Shown one piece after another: positions 50,101-57,581 of a stretch of DNA of 64,000 nucleotides (positions are counted from its first letter, which is position 1; each line of letters begins with the position of its first letter). The notes beneath the pieces are model-generated. The model made no database searches. It was not told the origin of the DNA and saw only the letters and a list, made by a program, of their open reading frames with translations. The DNA comes from Erwinia aphidicola (GTDB taxonomy: Bacteria; Pseudomonadota; Gammaproteobacteria; Enterobacterales; Enterobacteriaceae). Location of the stretch: the NCBI RefSeq assembly GCF_014773485.1, contig NZ_JACXBP010000004.1, positions 1 through 64,000 of the forward strand. Reading direction: 5' to 3'. The translations under genes were made by a program, and so were the position numbers.

Positions 50101-52633
50101 CGTTATCCAGCTTGGCCAGCGTCATCAGGCGGATAAAGTTATCCTCCTCACGCGGCTTGTCGGCGAAGCGGATCGGCTGCTCGGTCATATCGATGAAGGT
50201 GCGCACGGCGATGGTGCCGTAAGAGTGGCCGGCCCCTTCCGCGCGCTCTTTAAACAGGCCGAGCAGCGGCACTTCGTTTTCGCCTTGAATGCGCAACGCG
50301 CTCTGATGCCAGTCCACCGCCATCTGCGCGATGCTGGCAAAACCTGCGCCGCCGACCGGGGTCTTGATGTTCGGGAAGTACTTCTTCAGCACGCGATCTT
50401 CGGTATCAAGGAAGTTCGGCTCGAAGAACTCACCGCAGCTATAGCTCTCAACGGTACACAGGCCGACTTTGCCCATGGTTTTCATCAGCGCTTTTTCTGC
50501 GGCTTTGGCATAGCGTTTAAAGGCTTTGTTGCCGCCTTCGCCTTCACCGTACTTCTCTTCCGCACGCATCTGCACGCCCAGCGGATAGACCGCGGAAGCG
50601 CCAAATCCGAGGGTGGCCGCGATATGGTGTGACGAGATGCTCTGGCCGCTCTCCACCACCAGCGAAACGTCGAGGCGCAGACCTTCCTGCACCAGGCGCT
50701 GGTTAATGGCGGAAACCATCAGCAGCATGGGAATGCTGGCGCGGGTTGAGGAGATGTGGCGATCGGTGATCACCGCAATGCCGCCCTGTTCGCGGGCGAA
50801 ATCGACCACTTCCTGAGCTAAATCGTCGATGGCTTTTTCCAGCGCGTCCGCGTTGGCGGCACGATTCAGCGGGTCGACGCCAATTACCGGGGTGTAGAGC
50901 ATCTCAAAGCGTTTGTACGGAGCAACGGTCTGCTCACGCAGCTGCAGCATATCCAGGTGGGTCAGGATCGGGCTTGGTACCACGATCTGCTTGCCTTTGC
51001 TGCGGCCGAGGTGCGGTTTGGCACCCAGCGCCACGCGCAGCGTCATGCCGTCGGCTTCACGAATGGAGTCGAGCGGCGGGTTAGTCACCTGCGCAAAGCG
51101 CTGGGAGAAGTAGTGCGCCATGCCGCCTTCGTGGTCGGACAGGGCGTTGATAGCGTTGCCGTAGCCCATCGCGGAGATTTTCTCTGCGCCGGTGGTGAGC
51201 ATCGGGTCCATCATGAACTTGAAGCTTTCCTGGTTGTAGTAGTACGCCACAAAACGCTGATAGGTTTTGAGGTCGCCGCTATAACGCAGTGGGGAGCCTT
51301 GCTGCTCCGCTGGGATCACCGGCAGCTCTTCGAGCGTGACGCGCGACTGTGCCAGCAGCGCCGGGTAATCCGCTACCGCCGCCAATTTTTCCAGCGCTTC
51401 GAGGGTGGTGTAGCTGCGCTTTTCGCGGTGATCGTAATACAGCATCCCGCCCGCTTCGATACGGCCACGGCGCAGCACGCTCTCCGGTGGGAAGGCGATC
51501 TGACCGGCTTCGGACATGGCACCGATGTACTCTGCGGTCTCAACGGAACGCAGCGGGCGCAGGCCCAGGCGGTCCAGACGGGCACCAATCACTTCACCGT
51601 TGCCGAAGATCAGCGCAGCCGGGCCGTCATTCTTCTCTTCATACAGGGAGAAGTACTCCAGCATCGCGCGCACTTCCGCAGACAGCGACGGGTCGTTCTC
51701 CCACGCAGGCGGCATCATTGAGACCACGGCGGTGATCAGGTCGAGGTTATCTTCCATCAGGCGGCTGTGGATGCTCTGGTCAAGGCGTGAGCTGTCGGAC
51801 TGGCCTTTCGGACGCACAATCTTCTTGCCACGGGCCAGCGCCAGCGCCGACTCCGCAATGCGGTTTTTACGGTCGGTATTCAGCTCGCCGTTGTGCGCCA
51901 TCAGGCGGAACGGCTGCGCCATGGTGGTATGCGGGTCGGTATTGGTTGAGAAACGGGTATGGAAGAACAGACCGCGCACCTGATGGTCGGCGTCGGTCAG
52001 ATCCTGGAAATAGGGGATCACTTCGTTTGAGTTCAGGCGTGCTTTAAATACCTGAGTGCGCGAAGAGAGCGACAGCGGGTAGAGACCGCCAAATTCGCTT
52101 TCGGTAAAGGCGCGTGCTTCGATATCCAGCAGCGCGCGATAGATGCGCTTCTCGAAGTCTATCTGATGAGTGATATCGGCCGGGGCAGTAAACACCCACT
52201 GCACGATAGGCAGCTGGAACGGGATCGCCGCCGGGCGCAGCACGCTGGTATCCAGCGGCATGTCACGCTTAATGATAATGGCAAGATCATAAGTGGCCAG
52301 CGTCTCTTCTACCAGACGCTCGGCGTTGGCACGCAGCGCAGCATCTTTCGGTACGAAGAAGTTACCCACGCCAAAGCGACCGGCCTCTAACGGCAGCCCG
52401 GTGACTTTGCGGAAGAAGTGCAGAGAGAGGTCAACGTTCACCCCGGCTCCGTCACCGACGCCTTCAGCAGACATGCCTCCACGGTGAGGTACGGTGCAGA
52501 GTGCGCTGTGCGCCATTTGCAGAACCTCATGAGTTTGCTCGCCGTCCTTACGAGTAATGAAACCCACACCACAACTGTCACTGTCTTTTGATGGATCGTA
52601 CAGTCCATAAGGATAAGGTTTTGAGTTGGACAT
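47102..52633 (-). CDS. Enlarged GltB-like glutamate synthase large subunit
   Basis: This 1843-aa protein has all the GltB domains: a class II glutamine amidotransferase with the nucleophile Cys21 exposed after a 20-residue propeptide (DSCGVGFI), a central domain, the FMN synthase barrel (about residues 1010-1400, IGQGAKPGEGGQLP and SPPPHHDTYSIEDLAQL) and the GXGXG beta-helix (about 1400-1640, ATGGRLFAQGQAG). The 3Fe-4S cysteines are 1267, 1273 and 1277 (CVMAKNCNVKC), one residue tighter than in E. coli as I recall it. Compared with E. coli GltB (about 1517 aa), there is an extra segment of about 100 residues near 905-1010 and a tail of about 190 residues. The start at 52633 has an AAGGAGG site 6 bp upstream. 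No gltD follows. Confidence 0.9.
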   Translation of the reverse strand: MSNSKPYPYGLYDPSKDSDSCGVGFITRKDGEQTHEVLQMAHSALCTVPHRGGMSAEGVGDGAGVNVDLSLHFFRKVTGLPLEAGRFGVGNFFVPKDAALRANAERLVEETLATYDLAIIIKRDMPLDTSVLRPAAIPFQLPIVQWVFTAPADITHQIDFEKRIYRALLDIEARAFTESEFGGLYPLSLSSRTQVFKARLNSNEVIPYFQDLTDADHQVRGLFFHTRFSTNTDPHTTMAQPFRLMAHNGELNTDRKNRIAESALALARGKKIVRPKGQSDSSRLDQSIHSRLMEDNLDLITAVVSMMPPAWENDPSLSAEVRAMLEYFSLYEEKNDGPAALIFGNGEVIGARLDRLGLRPLRSVETAEYIGAMSEAGQIAFPPESVLRRGRIEAGGMLYYDHREKRSYTTLEALEKLAAVADYPALLAQSRVTLEELPVIPAEQQGSPLRYSGDLKTYQRFVAYYYNQESFKFMMDPMLTTGAEKISAMGYGNAINALSDHEGGMAHYFSQRFAQVTNPPLDSIREADGMTLRVALGAKPHLGRSKGKQIVVPSPILTHLDMLQLREQTVAPYKRFEMLYTPVIGVDPLNRAANADALEKAIDDLAQEVVDFAREQGGIAVITDRHISSTRASIPMLLMVSAINQRLVQEGLRLDVSLVVESGQSISSHHIAATLGFGASAVYPLGVQMRAEEKYGEGEGGNKAFKRYAKAAEKALMKTMGKVGLCTVESYSCGEFFEPNFLDTEDRVLKKYFPNIKTPVGGAGFASIAQMAVDWHQSALRIQGENEVPLLGLFKERAEGAGHSYGTIAVRTFIDMTEQPIRFADKPREEDNFIRLMTLAKLDNAFNIKAKSFKDSSFERIPNEVIDNFAITPDYRQFSSLMLEERKRRPAALRDILAFPADLTHVDSEAEFTRKLGRYSLVNNGFAVRGMVCQAVEGREGQFTLRLTDAIVGLKSEHDRLTTLSGVLKKRFGDAIEHSEISADALHISANGKAADYLSRIFTISAALPLSEVQPAHEITRTFASGAMSHGALVAPAHEAVAHGTNMVGGMSNCGEGGEHYSRHGTIRASRIKQLASGRFGVWAAYLADPMLEELEIKIGQGAKPGEGGQLPAAKVTVEIAAARGGTPGVELVSPPPHHDTYSIEDLAQLIHDCKAARVRVIVKLVSSEGIGTIAVGVAKAGADVINVAGNTGGTGAASVTSLKYTGRVAEIGIAEVHQALCANGLREKVLLRCSGAQQTGSDVVKSALLGGDSFEFGTTALMMLKCVMAKNCNVKCPAGLTTNAEAFDGDPRQLAQYFINVAHEVREMLARLGLRSLREARGRSDLLHLMDHPLEVGKLDLRAMLTVVPELKIAHPVYLEKDFELDDGWVELVKDQLVNQGSTAIALGDGIILNNRNKSVGGQLAIDIERLLNHQLDAEQLSAIPAALLDDRGRRYLAPGTVTIATSGSAGQSYGVFCNDGMRLEHYGTCNDGVGKGQCGGEIVVMSPGGGSQDAEGNVLVGNFALFGATGGRLFAQGQAGDRFAVRNSGATAVVEGVGDFCCEYMTNGAVLNLGTYGTGFGNGMSGGFAYQYDPYGTLAGSVAADSVMLGSITDDNEMARVHKDAVLTMLNWHLEATRSPRAQWLLDHWESESQHFVYVMPRSLLLYQDGAEILKAKTRKDLLEELSTALAGHQVAKFKAAWRDGKAIANGAVPGYGATDTPEMLVLLNNYTVLSSAQQLALSRLPKGTPVQDPAVEKAVRNLLMTEDFTLISKLQRHGRAAIESYSDEELSCLIGAKRMSDYKAALTQRNIRSMDSLATYGWIMYQDACNREVLGRLPDFEELFARAALPELAAAVGKLA

Positions 52634-53089
52634 CGAGGGCCTCCTTAACTGCTTTGACATTACCACTAATCTTCAGGCACAGAGGGCGCTCGGCATCTCT
52701 CCAGGCTCTGTATCCTATTTTTGCCGCTGTTTGTTACGGACACCGTGAATCCGGGCATCCTTCGCCAGATATTTTCTAAAACATCCTTGAAGGGGACCGC
52801 TCACTTTAATTCCGGGTCTCTGGGTGGAGATAACTTGCATCACAAGGGAGTCTGGTTGCTGCATAGATATGCCAAGACGCTGACCCCTGAGGAAATCTTC
52901 CAGCGGATTTCCAACTTATCGGTAAAGCGTACTCAGGTCAAATAGCGTTCTTACTTATGCTTTTTGACGCTTTGAGTGAGTTATCTTATTGATATATATG
53001 GTTATCACCACCATTTTTCACGCTGTTCAACATGAGTTGTCAGGGGGCGAAGTGTGAGCTGACTCACTATAGGGCAGGCGCCAAATCTC

Positions 53090-53106
53090 TGCACCATGCT
53101 GGTGCC
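53090..53106. promoter_or_regulatory. NtrC-type palindrome in the arcB-gltB gap
   Basis: TGCACC-ATGC-TGGTGCC matches the NtrC consensus TGCACC-N4-TGGTGCA at 12 of 13 fixed positions. It lies about 460 bp from the gltB-like start and 510 bp from arcB. No sigma-54 promoter with correct spacing was found on either side, so its use is unproven. Confidence 0.45.
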
Positions 53107-53560
53107 GGAGGTAATGGCAGCAGAATGTGCTGTAAGAATGAGTATAACCGCAGGAACGCACTGTTTTTAATTAGTGGGGTTATTTGAATATAATAGGGGG
53201 TGTCATTAGTAAAATTAATCATGCCAGGTGTGATTAATATTTCATGAATTGTGAATGGTTATTCGTTTGGATGAGACAAAAGAAGGCGAGTGATTTCCAT
53301 CATCGCTAAGAAAAACATCATCTGAGAATGGCGCGGCGAACTGGCAGCGGCCCTACAGATTATGCAGTTATAAAATTTAGTCAATATGCGCAGGCGTAAC
53401 TTTTTTTATCCGTGCGAAATGCGTACCTGGCGCGGGATAGCAGCGATCCGCAGCCGTTGCCTGACGGCGACGATAATCCCGCCATAAGCGGCCGCCGCCT
53501 GTGGGTGGTGCTGCACTATTACCGTGCAGCTGCTGGCAGTGTCCTGCGGTCAATCGTGCG

Positions 53561-53588
53561 TTGGTCTTTTGTCCAATTCCGGTATGAT
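53561..53588 (+). promoter_or_regulatory. Candidate arcB promoter
   Basis: TTGGTC (53561-53566) and TATGAT (53583-53588) are separated by 16 bp and lie 28 bp before the arcB start codon. The boxes are good matches to sigma-70 sites but no further evidence is available. Confidence 0.5.
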
Positions 53589-53616
53589 TGCGGCTATCAG
53601 GCGGAAGGGATCCTTT

Positions 53617-55956
53617 ATGAAACAAATTCGTTTATTAGCGCAGTACTACGTTGATTTGATGGTGAAGCTGGGGCTGGTGCGCTTCTCGTTGCTGCTGGCC
53701 TCTGCGCTGGTGGTGCTGGCGATGATTGTGCAGATGGCCGTCACCATGGTGCTGCGCGGCCACGTCGAAAGCATTGATATGGTGCGATCGGTGTTTTTCG
53801 GCCTGCTGATCACCCCGTGGGCGGTCTATTTCCTCTCGGTAGTGGTAGAGCAGCTGGAGGAGTCGCGCCAGCGCCTGTCACGGCTGGTGGATAAGCTGGA
53901 GGAGATGCGTAATCGCGACCTTGAGCTGAACCAGCAGATGCAGGGCAATATCACCCAGCTAAATCAGGAGATTGCCGACCGTATCAAAGCCGAAGAGGCG
54001 CGCCTGCAGGTGATGACCCGGCTGAAAGAGGAGATGGCGCGGCGTGAAGAGGCGCAGATCGAGCTGGAACAGCAATCCTCCTTCCTTCGCTCGTTCCTTG
54101 ATGCTTCCCCCGACCTGGTTTTCTACCGTAACAGCGACCAGCAGTTTTCCGGCTGTAACCGGGCGATGGAGCTGCTGACCGGCAAAAGTGAGAAGCAGTT
54201 AATCGGCCTGACACCCAAAGAGGTGTACGACGACGATGCCGCCACCAAAGTGCTGGAAACGGACGAAAAAGTGTTCCGCCACAACGTCTCACTGACCTAC
54301 GAGCAGTGGTTACAGTATCCCGACGGGCGCAAGGCCTGTTTTGAGATCCGTAAAGTGCCTTATTACGACCGCGTGGGCAAGCGCAGTGGGCTGATGGGCT
54401 TCGGGCGCGATATAACCGAGCGTAAGCGCTATCAGGACGCGTTAGAGAACGCCAGTAGGGAAAAGACCACCTTTATCTCTACGATTAGCCACGAGCTGCG
54501 TACGCCGCTTAACGGCATTGTCGGTCTGAGCCGCATCCTGCTGGATACCGATCTCAATCAGGAACAGCTGAAATACCTCAAAACCATCCACGTTTCGGCG
54601 ATCACTCTTGGCAATATTTTCAACGACGTGATTGAGATGGATAAAATCGAGCGGCGCAAAGTGCAGCTGGATAACCAGCCGATCGACTTCACCGGCTTCC
54701 TCGCCGATCTGGAAAACCTCTCCGGCCTGCTGGCGGAGCCGAAAGGGCTGAAGTTTGTACTGGCGCCCGACCTGCCGCTGCCGCACAAAATTATCGCCGA
54801 CGGCACGCGCCTGCGTCAGATCCTGTGGAACCTGATCGGCAACGCGGTAAAGTTTACCCAGCAGGGCGAAATTGTGGTGCGCGTTGGCTACCTGGAGGAT
54901 GACTGCCTGCGCTTTGAGGTTGAAGACTCCGGCATGGGCATTCCGCAGGACGAGCAGGATAAGATCTTCGCCATGTACTACCAGGTAAAGGATCAGCGCG
55001 GCGGCAAACCGGCGACCGGAACCGGCATCGGGCTGGCCGTTTCCCGCCGCCTGGCGCAGAGCATGGGCGGAGACATCAGCGTGCGCAGCGCCCCGGGCCA
55101 GGGCTCCTGCTTTACCCTGACGCTGAACGCCCCGCGTATCGCGGAACAGGTGGAGGATGAGCAGCCGGAAGACGACCTGCCGCTGCCTGCGCTGCATGTG
55201 CTGCTGGTAGAAGATATTGAGCTGAACGTTGTCGTCGCGCGCTCGGTGCTGGAGAAGCTCGGCAACAGCGTGGAAGTGGCGATGACCGGCCAGGCGGCGC
55301 TGGATATGTTCAACCCGGATGAATTTGACCTGGTGCTGTTGGATATCCAGCTGCCGGACATGACCGGGCTGGACGTGGCGCGTGCTATTCATCGGCGCCA
55401 CGCGGGTGAGCAGCTGCCGCCGCTGGTGGCGCTGACCGCTAACGTGCTCAAGGACAAGCGTGAATACCTGGATGCCGGCATGGACGATGTGCTGAGCAAA
55501 CCGCTGGCGGTGCCTGCGCTGACGGCGATGATCAAAAAATACTGGGATTATCAGGAAGTCGAGCTGCCAACCCTAACGGAGAGCAACATGGATGAGAAAC
55601 AGCTGGCGCTGCTGGATGTGCCAATGCTTGAGCAATATATCGAACTGGTCGGGCCGAAGTTGATCCATCAGAGTCTGGAGATGTTTGAGCAGATGATGCC
55701 GGGTTATCTGGAGGTGCTGGATTCCAACATGATGGCGCGCGATCAGAAAGGGATTGCCGAAGAGGGCCACAAGATCAAAGGGGCTGCAGGATCGGTCGGT
55801 CTGACCCACTTACAACAGGTTGCCAAACAGATTCAAAGCCCGGAACTGCCAGCATGGTGGGATAACGTGCAGGAGTGGATTGATGAGCTGAAACAGGAGT
55901 GGCGCAATGATGTTGAAGTACTGCGTCAATGGGTTAGGGATGCTGAAAAAAAATGA
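53617..55956 (+). CDS. arcB: Aerobic respiration control sensor kinase ArcB
   Basis: This 779-aa tripartite hybrid kinase senses quinone redox state and phosphorylates ArcA. It has two membrane helices (about residues 25-77), a coiled-coil linker and a PAS domain. The redox cysteines lie in FSGCNRAMELL and GRKACFEI. The H1 box has His292 in ISHELRTPLNG, the receiver has Asp576 in LLDIQLPDMTG, and the HPt domain has His718 in EEGHKIKGAAGS. The start at 53617 matches E. coli MKQIRLLAQYYVD and has a GGAAGGG site; the open frame runs 31 codons further upstream. The neighbouring genes yhcC and elbB of E. coli are absent. Confidence 0.98.
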   Translation: MKQIRLLAQYYVDLMVKLGLVRFSLLLASALVVLAMIVQMAVTMVLRGHVESIDMVRSVFFGLLITPWAVYFLSVVVEQLEESRQRLSRLVDKLEEMRNRDLELNQQMQGNITQLNQEIADRIKAEEARLQVMTRLKEEMARREEAQIELEQQSSFLRSFLDASPDLVFYRNSDQQFSGCNRAMELLTGKSEKQLIGLTPKEVYDDDAATKVLETDEKVFRHNVSLTYEQWLQYPDGRKACFEIRKVPYYDRVGKRSGLMGFGRDITERKRYQDALENASREKTTFISTISHELRTPLNGIVGLSRILLDTDLNQEQLKYLKTIHVSAITLGNIFNDVIEMDKIERRKVQLDNQPIDFTGFLADLENLSGLLAEPKGLKFVLAPDLPLPHKIIADGTRLRQILWNLIGNAVKFTQQGEIVVRVGYLEDDCLRFEVEDSGMGIPQDEQDKIFAMYYQVKDQRGGKPATGTGIGLAVSRRLAQSMGGDISVRSAPGQGSCFTLTLNAPRIAEQVEDEQPEDDLPLPALHVLLVEDIELNVVVARSVLEKLGNSVEVAMTGQAALDMFNPDEFDLVLLDIQLPDMTGLDVARAIHRRHAGEQLPPLVALTANVLKDKREYLDAGMDDVLSKPLAVPALTAMIKKYWDYQEVELPTLTESNMDEKQLALLDVPMLEQYIELVGPKLIHQSLEMFEQMMPGYLEVLDSNMMARDQKGIAEEGHKIKGAAGSVGLTHLQQVAKQIQSPELPAWWDNVQEWIDELKQEWRNDVEVLRQWVRDAEKK

Positions 55957-56061
55957 CCCCGACCGAGGCCGGGGTGCGCGAATACTGCGCCAACACCAGG
56001 GAAACTGGAAACCTGCGCTATTTTGATAGGAATCGTCGGGAGCGCAGATTTGGTATTGGGT
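55946..56061 (-). ncRNA. arcZ: Hfq-binding small RNA ArcZ
   Basis: The minus strand contains the conserved ArcZ 3' half: TTTCCCTGGTGTTGGCGCAG, then TATTCGCGCACCCCGG, a GGGGTC stem and a T-run. This is nearly identical to E. coli ArcZ, which also lies just after arcB in antisense orientation. Its terminator T-run overlaps the last codons of arcB. A -10 box TATTAG (56068-56073) and -35 box TTGCTA (56090-56095), 16 bp apart, predict a start near 56061 and a length of about 116 nt (121 in E. coli). In E. coli ArcZ activates rpoS translation, represses flhDC and is repressed by ArcA. Confidence 0.92.
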
Positions 56062-56099
56062 GAACCACTAATAAGCTCAGGAACTACTTTAGCAAATCT

Positions 56100-56749
56100 C
56101 ACATCACATGTTACCAGATTCATTAAAATGTGTGATGTGGAGCAGCCTTGGTAAATAGAAGACCTTAATTTTACTTCTCAGTCAAGTAACGAATGCAATT
56201 GATTGCGGATTTGTCTTATTTTTGACCATATGTGCTTTTTTTTTCGCCAGTCAGATTGACGCAAACTTTTTACCGCAGGGCCATTTTCACATAAGCTTAT
56301 GCGGTAATGGAATTTGGCCAAATACGTGTTACTAACTCAATGTTTTATGGTTGTTTTTAGGTGTTTTTAAACAGCCTTTCCGAAACGTTTAGGTTTCTGC
56401 TAGCACAAATCCTGAGTGGGCCTTTCTGCATAAGTCAAAAGCTGACTCCGTTCAGCAGGGTATGCGATGGCGATGACCTCGCTCCGCGGGTGAAAAAACG
56501 GTCAAACCGGCATCATTTGCGAGTGATTTTCTTTTGTAGCAGATCGGTTTTCGAATACGACAGGGCGAAATTTATAAGCGCTGCGAACCAATCAGGTGGT
56601 AACGCTTTCATCCTGTGCCAGGTCCAGCGCATTACAGAGCGAAATCAGCTGGCGTGATGGAACCGATTCCAGTTACATCGCTTAACTAAAGGCATTCGAA
56701 TATTTCGGGTGTATTTCCGTACTAATCACTTTTTAAAACAGGTTCTGGC
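56100..56749. other. Gene-free region between arcZ and mtgA
   Basis: About 650 bp without a supported gene; E. coli has elbB here. An ORF of 98 codons at 56361-56657 shows no recognisable family and no clear ribosome site. The region is AT-rich around 56160-56400. The mtgA promoter must lie here. I see no remnant of elbB by eye. Confidence 0.55.
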
Positions 56750-57475
56750 ATGAGTCGTCGTAATAACAGCGTCACCGCACGCATCAAATCGGGTTTGCTT
56801 CGCCTCGTTCTCGGCGTACTGGGTTTATGGCTTACCGGCATTATTGCCTTTGCTTTTCTTCCGGTGCCATTTTCTGCCGTGATGGTTGAGCGGCAGCTGG
56901 GTGCCTGGTTTAGCGGCAACTGGAGCTATGTTGCTCACTCGGACTGGGTAGGGATGGATGAAATATCACCGTGGATGGCACTGGCGGTGATCGCTTCCGA
57001 AGACCAGAAATTCCCGACCCACTGGGGCTTTGATGTTGCGGCGATCCAGTCGGTGCTGGACAGCGAAGGCGAGAAGGCCGGAATGCGTGGGGCATCGACC
57101 CTGTCCCAGCAGACGGCAAAAAATGTGTTCCTGTGGGACGGCCGCAGCTGGATACGTAAAGGGCTGGAGGCCGGGTTAACGGTGGGGATCGAAACCGTGT
57201 GGACCAAACGCCGCATTCTCACCGTTTACCTTAACGTGGCGGAAATGGGCAAAGGGGTATTTGGCGTGGAGGAGGCTTCACAACGCTATTTCCATAAGCC
57301 AGCCAGCCGCTTAAGCATGTCTGAAGCCGCGCTGCTGGCCGCGGTACTGCCTAATCCGATTCGCTTCCGCGCCGATGCGCCATCCGGCTATGTGCGCCAG
57401 CGCCAGCAGTGGATCCTGCGCCAGATGCGTCAATTGGGCGGTGAAGGTTTCCTGCGCCAGCATAAACTGGATTAG
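56750..57475 (+). CDS. mtgA: Monofunctional peptidoglycan glycosyltransferase
   Basis: This 241-aa inner-membrane enzyme polymerises lipid II into glycan strands. It has one N-terminal membrane segment (about residues 18-40). The GT51 motifs are [17 protein letters not shown], with the catalytic Glu, [22 protein letters not shown], and [20 protein letters not shown]. Length matches E. coli MtgA (242 aa). It follows arcB on the same strand, as in E. coli, except for the missing elbB. Confidence 0.96.
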   Translation: MSRRNNSVTARIKSGLLRLVLGVLGLWLTGIIAFAFLPVPFSAVMVERQLGAWFSGNWSYVAHSDWVGMDEISPWMALAVIASEDQKFPTHWGFDVAAIQSVLDSEGEKAGMRGASTLSQQTAKNVFLWDGRSWIRKGLEAGLTVGIETVWTKRRILTVYLNVAEMGKGVFGVEEASQRYFHKPASRLSMSEAALLAAVLPNPIRFRADAPSGYVRQRQQWILRQMRQLGGEGFLRQHKLD

Positions 57476-57581
57476 GAACATCCCTGTTTTTATGGGCAGC
57501 GGAGAGAGACCACATTTTTAGCGGAATTTTTGTGCTAGCGTGACCCTGTTGTAACATATTGTTAAACAGGGATAAATTATA

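Larger units (their letters stand above)
52634..53616. other. Long gene-free region between gltB-like gene and arcB
   Basis: In these 983 bp I see no ORF with coding character; the 74-codon frame at 52721-52945 has no recognisable family features. E. coli has yhcC here. The region carries the divergent control of the gltB-like gene and arcB, including an NtrC-type palindrome at 53090-53106 and a candidate arcB promoter at 53561-53588. The stretch 53160-53290 is AT-rich. Confidence 0.6.

Noticed and set aside
47354-50632. Two long plus-strand ORFs of 414 and 396 codons (47354-48598 and 49442-50632) opposite the gltB-like gene
   Set aside because: They lie wholly antisense to a strongly conserved gene, are rich in Arg, His, Gln and Val as expected from mirror translation of GC-rich codons, and show no family motifs.
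47102-52666. Longer start for the gltB-like gene at 52666
   Set aside because: The ATG at 52633 has an ideal AAGGAGG site and leads directly to the conserved DSCGVGF; the extra 11 residues have no support.
52862-52880. Possible sigma-54 promoter for the gltB-like gene (minus-strand TGGCAT..ATGCA)
   Set aside because: Only 9 bases separate the GG and GC elements; 10 are required, and one-base changes normally abolish function.
52721-52945. 74-codon ORF in the arcB-gltB gap
   Set aside because: There is no homology I recognise and no clear ribosome site, and the length is expected by chance in a 1-kb gap.
53524-53616. N-terminal extension of ArcB by 31 residues
   Set aside because: E. coli ArcB starts at MKQIRLLAQYYVD, which here follows a good GGAAGGG site; the extension overlaps the candidate promoter.
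56361-56657. 98-codon ORF between arcZ and mtgA as a possible elbB remnant
   Set aside because: The translated product does not resemble ElbB (DJ-1/PfpI fold motifs absent), and no ribosome site is visible.
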